Below are positions 5,373 to 5,657 of a stretch of 5,657 nt of DNA, piece after piece. The first letter of the stretch is position 1, and each line of letters begins with the position of its first letter. Origin of the DNA: Acetobacteraceae bacterium (GTDB taxonomy: Bacteria > Pseudomonadota > Alphaproteobacteria > Acetobacterales > Acetobacteraceae); contig DAHWNE010000044.1 in the NCBI GenBank assembly GCA_027340195.1, positions 1 through 5,657 on the forward strand. Direction: 5' to 3'. The position numbers were made by a program, and so were the translations under genes. Under the pieces are notes generated by a model. That model did not search any database. It saw only the letters and a program-made list of their open reading frames with translations, and was not told the origin of the DNA.

Positions 5373-5657
5373 TTACACCGGCAGCCGGATCCGCGCCCGC
5401 AGCCCTCCCAGCCGGCTGTCTTCCAGCACGATCTCCCCCCCATGCGCGCGCACGATGTCCCGGGCGATGGTCAGCCCGAGCCCAGTGCCGCCGTCGGCCC
5501 CGGACTCGAAGGGGCGAAATGCCGCCTCCCGCTTCTCGGCCGGAATACCCGGCCCGTCATCGTCCACCGTCACCTGCACCCCGCGCGCGCCCAACGGGGT
5601 CGCCGCCAGCACCACCCGCCTCGCGTGGCGGGTCGCGTTATCCACCAGATTGGTCAC
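5373..5657 (-). CDS. Sensor histidine kinase, C-terminal ATPase end (5' part missing)
   Basis: The last 94 codons of a two-component sensor kinase, which would autophosphorylate on a histidine lying upstream of the visible part and pass the phosphate to a response regulator. The signal, sensor domain and partner regulator are outside the window. The frame is open at the window edge, so the GTG at 5657 is an internal valine and not the start. Seen, numbered from the edge: N box LVDNATRHA (4-12), G1 box DDDGPGIP (32-39), F box AFRPF (46-50), G2 box GTGLGLTIARDIVRAHGG (57-74), and the usual final strand ending RIRLPV. The G2 wording resembles EnvZ/OmpB-type kinases of alphaproteobacteria. The ATP lid between the F and G2 boxes is only about six residues, shorter than usual (see findings). 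The ATP-binding motifs are otherwise intact. Confidence 0.93.
   Translation of the reverse strand: MTNLVDNATRHARRVVLAATPLGARGVQVTVDDDGPGIPAEKREAAFRPFESGADGGTGLGLTIARDIVRAHGGEIVLEDSRLGGLRARIRLPV

Overview
This is G+C-rich DNA (about 70% by eye) from what looks like an alphaproteobacterium. The order ribosomal protein L25 / peptidyl-tRNA hydrolase / YchF and the style of the proteins suggest the Rhodospirillales, perhaps Acetobacteraceae. That placement is inference from gene order and protein flavour, not a database match.

Layout. On the plus strand, positions 2-1451 hold the end of livG (its start lies before the window) and a complete livF. These are the two ATPase subunits of a branched-chain amino acid type ABC importer and they overlap by 11 bases. 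A 106-base gap (1452-1557) follows. It holds a probable hairpin terminator and other sequence that can pair in mutually exclusive ways. Next come rplY (50S protein L25/Ctc, 1558-2241), pth (2261-2848) and ychF (2848-3942). They are tightly packed: 19 bases separate rplY from pth, and pth and ychF share one base (TAATG). A small two-helix membrane protein of unknown function (3992-4249) lies 49 bases after ychF. An 18-codon reading frame overlapping both neighbours fills that gap.

On the minus strand, a YhbW-like flavin-dependent monooxygenase (5248 down to 4220) converges on the small membrane gene and overlaps it tail to tail by 30 bases. Upstream of it, on the same strand, is the C-terminal ATPase end of a sensor histidine kinase (5657 down to 5373), whose beginning lies beyond the window.

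How the genes fit together. livGF power solute uptake. rplY-pth-ychF form a translation-related cluster: a 5S rRNA-binding ribosomal protein, recycling of peptidyl-tRNA, and a ribosome-associated ATPase. The monooxygenase and the kinase are separate from these. Most of the window is ordinary housekeeping and transport DNA, and I see no sign of a new multi-gene system, mobile element, CRISPR array or RNA gene. The points most worth a second look are the competing RNA structures before rplY, the one-good-site/one-degenerate-site pattern in LivG/LivF, the very short ATP lid of the kinase, and the micro-ORF with four-base overlaps on both sides.
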